This document shows positions 61,201 to 64,000 of a stretch of DNA of 64,000 nt, piece by piece (within the stretch, counting starts at the first letter, position 1; each line of letters begins with the position of its first letter). Position numbers and translations under genes: made by a program. Below the pieces are notes generated by a model, which was not told the DNA's origin, did not search any database, and saw only the letters and a program-made list of their open reading frames with translations. Source of the stretch: Chondrosia reniformis (Eukaryota > Porifera > Demospongiae > Chondrillida > Chondrillidae); contig OX359192.1 in NCBI GenBank assembly GCA_947172415.1, positions 436,501 to 500,500 on the forward strand. Direction: 5' to 3'.

Positions 61201-63812
61201 AGGTAGGGATGTAGGTAGGGATGTAGGTAGGTGGGGATGTAGGTAGGTGGGGATGTAGGTAGGGATGTAGGTAGGTGGGGATGTAGGTAGGTAGGGATGT
61301 AGGTAGGTGGGGATGAATACCAATTGAATATACAGAACAGTTGTAATATTTACAGGAAAATGGATAGGGTCTTCCCAGTTCCCACACTGATAAGCTGTAG
61401 CAGCGATAACTGGTACACATACAGTACAATGCTGCATATAAAACACTTTCACAATGTGTTACACAAACATTGTTACTCACTTAGAGCAGCATCTCGGAAA
61501 GACTTGCTGGAAGTTAGGTAATCCCCAAATGACCTTGCTACTGCCTACAGACACACAGTACATATTATACGCATAGCCACACATAGAAATACTGTATCAA
61601 TATAAGAGCAACAATACATAGTATATTACACTTGTGTGTGCCTTACTTTATATGAGTCAGAGCCTGTGTGGAGCTCTGATAATCCTTCAGAGTACAAGTT
61701 GTGTTTTTGAATGAAATTTAGACATTCTGGAAACTTCTCAGAACCTGTAACACAAGGAACAGAAACAAGAGGGCTCTCTGTCTCTTAGAAAATTGAAGAT
61801 AATTATATTCCATTCATAAAAACCTCAATACATTTACTAGACATTTTAGTGGAAAAGCAAGTTAAAATTACTCAAGAGAGACAGGCACTCAAGAGATACA
61901 GGCACTCATGAGATACAGGCACACAAGAGATACAGGCACACAAGAGATACAGGCACTCAAGAGATACAGGCACTCAAGAGATACAGGCACTCAAGAGATA
62001 CAGGCACACAAGAGATACAGGCACACAAGAGATACAGGCACACAAGAGATACAGGCACTCAAGAGATACAGGCACTCAAGAGATACAGGCACTCATGAGA
62101 TACAGGCACTCAAGAGATACAGGCACTCAAGAGATACAGGCACTCAAGAGATACAGGCACTCAAGAGATACAGGCACACAAGAGATACAGGCACTCAAGA
62201 GATACAGGCACTCAAAAGATACAGGCACTCAAGAGATACAGGCACTCAAGAGATACAGGCACTCAAGAGATACAGGCACTCAAGAGATACAGGCACTGTG
62301 TTGCTTACCGCACTGAATAATGTGGTGTAGAGCCTTTTGATGCCTTCCAAGCCTGCAGTCTATAGTGAAGAACCTGTAATTGGCTTCCATCTTACGCAAG
62401 CTATTTAATAGAGGAAGATATTCCTTAGGATCCTATATAAATACAAGATGATTTATTTTATAAAACCATTCCAAGTAAATGGGGAAATTACAGAAATAGG
62501 TGAATCCAAGGACTGCAGATTTGGTCATCTTTAATTCGTTTAATTGAAAATTCATGTAAAAATTGTACAATCTTGTTTCTGGAGTTGTCTTATTAGAAGC
62601 TGCAACGGAGGGGAGGCAGAGGGGAGGCAGAGGGGGGCAGAGGGGAGGTAGAGGGGGGCAGAAGCGGCAACAGAGGGGAGGCAGAGGGGAGGTAGAGGGG
62701 GCAGAGGGGGGCAGAGGGAGGCAGAGGGGAGGTAGAGGGGGCAGAGGGGGGCAGAGGGAGGCAGAGGGGGCCAGAGGGGGGCAGAGGGAGGTAGAGGGGG
62801 GCAGAGGGGGGCAGAGGGGGGCAGAGGGAGGTAGAGGGGGCAGAGGGAGGTAGAGGGGGCAGAGGGAGGTAGAGGGGGCAGAGGGAGGTAGAGGGGGCAG
62901 AGGGAGGTAGAGGGGGCAGAGGGGGGCAGAGGGAGGCAGAGGGGGGCAGAGGGAGGTAGAGGGGGCAGAGGGGGGCAGAGGGAGGTAGAGGGGGCCAGAG
63001 GGGAGGTAGAGGGGGGCAGAGGGGAGGCAGAGGGAGGCAGAGGGGGCCAGAGGGGGGCAGAGGGAGGCAGAGGGGAGGCAGAGGGGGCAGAGGGGGCAGA
63101 GGGAGGCAGAGGGGGCCAGAGGGGAGGCAGAGGGGAGGCAGAGGGGAGGCAGAGCCATTCTGAAGCTTAGTCTAGGCTCACACTAATGAATTTTCAACAA
63201 ATTCTCCCTTCCACTTTTTAGGAGCTGCCGCCAACCATACTTTTATAAGCCAAAAACTACACAAACATTTTGTTTACACTGGTCCTACTTGCTAGAGTGG
63301 GAGACTAGGGTACTGTAGAAATAACATTCTTAAACATTAAACTTACCCAATACAGAATGCTTAACACTCCACACTGTACGTATGTACTACAGACACCACT
63401 CTGTATCATTACAACATGTACATATGTACTAGAGGTTGTAACACCACCAATTGCTTAGCTACGTACAAATACACAAGTGTGCGTTGTGTTCCAAGTCACA
63501 CCTACATACTACACATTCCCTCAAAAAAGCTTTGAAGACAATGAAGATGCATCTTTCCCAGCAAACAAAGTAATCATTTACACCAAAGAACAGAAGTGAT
63601 TGGCTCCCACTCACAAAGTGACACACAAAGTGACTGATAAACATTTCACACTGTAGGTACGTATTTGCCGACCTTTTGTGATTTCTCTGCTACCATGACA
63701 ACCAGATCAAAGTCATAGGTCCCCAGGGCAACATTGAAAAGGTCATTGACATCCACAAGATAGAGCATATAGCGTAGTGCCTCGTCAGCAGTCACACCGT
63801 CGACTGGATGAT
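52210..63812 (-). CDS. ELP1: Elongator complex protein 1 (ELP1/IKAP), C-terminal part, 5' end outside window
   Basis: Eleven exons join in frame: 63812-63673, 62432-62309, 61744-61647, 61544-61481, 60663-60526, 60421-60074, 59714-59612, 59550-59423, 53197-53031, 52460-52379 and 52277-52210, encoding the last 485 residues (human ELP1 is about 1,330 aa). Diagnostic segments: [18 protein letters not shown] then [42 protein letters not shown], and the basic [23 protein letters not shown]1 is the scaffold of the Elongator complex, which modifies wobble uridines of cytosolic tRNAs. This C-terminal TPR-like region carries the dimerisation interface and a basic tRNA-binding stretch. Two donors are weak (GTTGTT after 59423, GTCGGC after 63673), but the phases fit. 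The last exon ends 140 bp before the next gene. Confidence 0.93.
52666..52692. repeat. 10-bp-arm palindrome in an ELP1 intron
   Basis: accccaccca (52666-52675) pairs perfectly with tgggtggggt (52683-52692) over a 7-nt loop, in the intron between the third-last and penultimate exons. No function is suggested. Confidence 0.7.
53198..55012. other. ELP1 6.2-kb intron, 3' part, nothing recognised
   Basis: AT-rich intronic sequence with scattered short ORFs and no recognised exon, RNA gene or repeat family. The flanking exons join directly (CAA G|AT) and match ELP1 spacing, so no exon seems to be missing. Confidence 0.6.
55013..55190. repeat. Degenerate tandem repeat in an ELP1 intron
   Basis: Copies of ctccaataagag(c/a)a, separated by gttatataagaa(c/t)acc, recur about six times with decay, next to the hammerhead-like foldback. 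They may be the subterminal part of one mobile element. Confidence 0.6.
55361..55460 (-). mobile_element. Foldback with hammerhead-like core (retroelement remnant?)
   Basis: Perfect 16-bp inverted arms (55370-55385 and 55428-55443) extend into aataaa-type flanks and enclose 42 nt. Read on the minus strand, the interior is CTGATGA (55421-55415), then A, then GACC-TCCG-GGTC (a 4-bp stem II), then AAAA and a short GGTCC. This is the order of a hammerhead ribozyme: stem I, CUGAUGA, stem II, GAAA, short stem III. The G of GAAA is replaced, so activity is doubtful. Penelope-like elements and retrozymes carry such motifs, so a decayed copy is plausible. Confidence 0.45.
56497..56543. repeat. 21-bp-arm hairpin with 5-nt loop in an ELP1 intron
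   Basis: tctcaaacctcatctaaat... (56497-56517) pairs with 56523-56543 with one mismatch around gccta. Its geometry is like that of the hairpin at 40437-40485, though the sequence is unrelated. Confidence 0.65.
56900..57977. repeat. 25-bp minisatellite in an ELP1 intron (~43 copies)
   Basis: The unit is catcccttaccccagcacct plus ccaag. Variants alternate (ctttccccaac, cctacccc, cttagtacc), suggesting a higher-order pattern. The sense strand of ELP1 is G-rich here. ORFs in several frames are by-products of the repeat. Confidence 0.95.
57978..59422. other. ELP1 6.2-kb intron, 5' part, nothing recognised
   Basis: AT-rich sequence with runs of acgtacgta-type dinucleotides. No exon or RNA gene was recognised. 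Confidence 0.55.
60664..61315. repeat. GGATGTAGGTAGG minisatellite in an ELP1 intron
   Basis: About 650 bp of mixed 12- and 16-bp units (gtaggtagggat and gtaggtaggtggggat). It begins directly at the acceptor side of the exon at 60663-60526, so on the sense strand a C-rich tract leads into the splice site. Confidence 0.95.
61872..62297. repeat. 17-bp minisatellite in an ELP1 intron (~25 copies)
   Basis: The unit is caagagatacaggcact, with cacacaag and catgag variants, ending 12 bp from the donor of the 62432-62309 exon. Three units span 51 nt and give an incidental 17-residue repeat ORF on the plus strand. Confidence 0.95.
62600..63157. repeat. Purine-rich G-tract minisatellite in an ELP1 intron
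   Basis: About 550 bp of gcagagggggg / gaggtagaggg variants of 10-14 bp, almost pure purine on the plus strand with repeated G4-G6 tracts. It could form G-quadruplexes or triplex on the non-transcribed side. The ELP1 sense strand is pyrimidine-rich. Confidence 0.95.
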
Positions 63813-64000
63813 CTGCAAACAGAGGGAGGAGAGAGAAGGGACAGAGAAGGGACATGGTCAATTATTTTGGCTAACTACTGAAGAAGATAAATCCCCATCG
63901 TCATGCTTTATTCAATCAAGTGACACTTCAGTACTTGAGAAAAAGTAAAATTTCAAAGCTTATAAACCAGCGATGACTACATCATTGACAGTCAACTAAA

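Overview
This is eukaryotic, animal-type DNA. Genes are split by short GT-AG introns, intergenic and intronic DNA is AT-rich, and all recognisable genes lie on the minus strand. Ankyrin-Roc-COR and CARD-like/COR-like proteins, NEIL1, ELP1 and a signalling protein with tyrosine-kinase-like, RA, PH and WW domains indicate an early-branching metazoan. A demosponge is my best guess, but this is an inference and not proven by the sequence.

Layout. 1-7.5 kb: two neighbouring innate-immunity-style genes, a CARD-like + COR-like protein (7-2474) and an ankyrin-Roc-COR GTPase (3663-7509), separated by a small inverted-repeat element and empty sequence. 7.7-8.9 kb: NEIL1 DNA glycosylase, whose last codons and 3' flank come from a 331-bp near-identical copy of the 3' end of a gene 33.5 kb away. 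9.7-40.0 kb: a satellite array with a 169-bp monomer, roughly 140 monomers, higher-order repeats of 507 and 1,024 bp, four near-identical ~1,058-bp spacers and one 1,959-bp CACTA-like transposon. The array is bracketed by ~110-bp direct repeats that look like a duplicated coding exon. 41.3-52.1 kb: a 15-exon gene that I could join in frame throughout (predicted 1,528 aa), with the order PUB, tyrosine-kinase-like pseudokinase, RA, PH, second PH-like, long Ser/Tyr/Pro-rich tail, WW, WW. One of its introns is a U12-type AT-AC intron. 52.2-63.8 kb: the 3' eleven exons of ELP1 (Elongator subunit 1), whose introns carry four separate minisatellites, a hammerhead-like foldback and other hairpins.

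The genes do not form a pathway. NEIL1 (base excision repair) and ELP1 (tRNA wobble-uridine modification) are housekeeping genes. The Roco-type pair and the PUB-pseudokinase adaptor are signalling genes. The most unusual items are the multidomain pseudokinase adaptor with its AT-AC intron, the NEIL1 gene with a borrowed 3' end, and the higher-order satellite with embedded spacers placed between closely spaced genes. All gene models come from reading splice sites and phases by eye; no transcript or database evidence was available.
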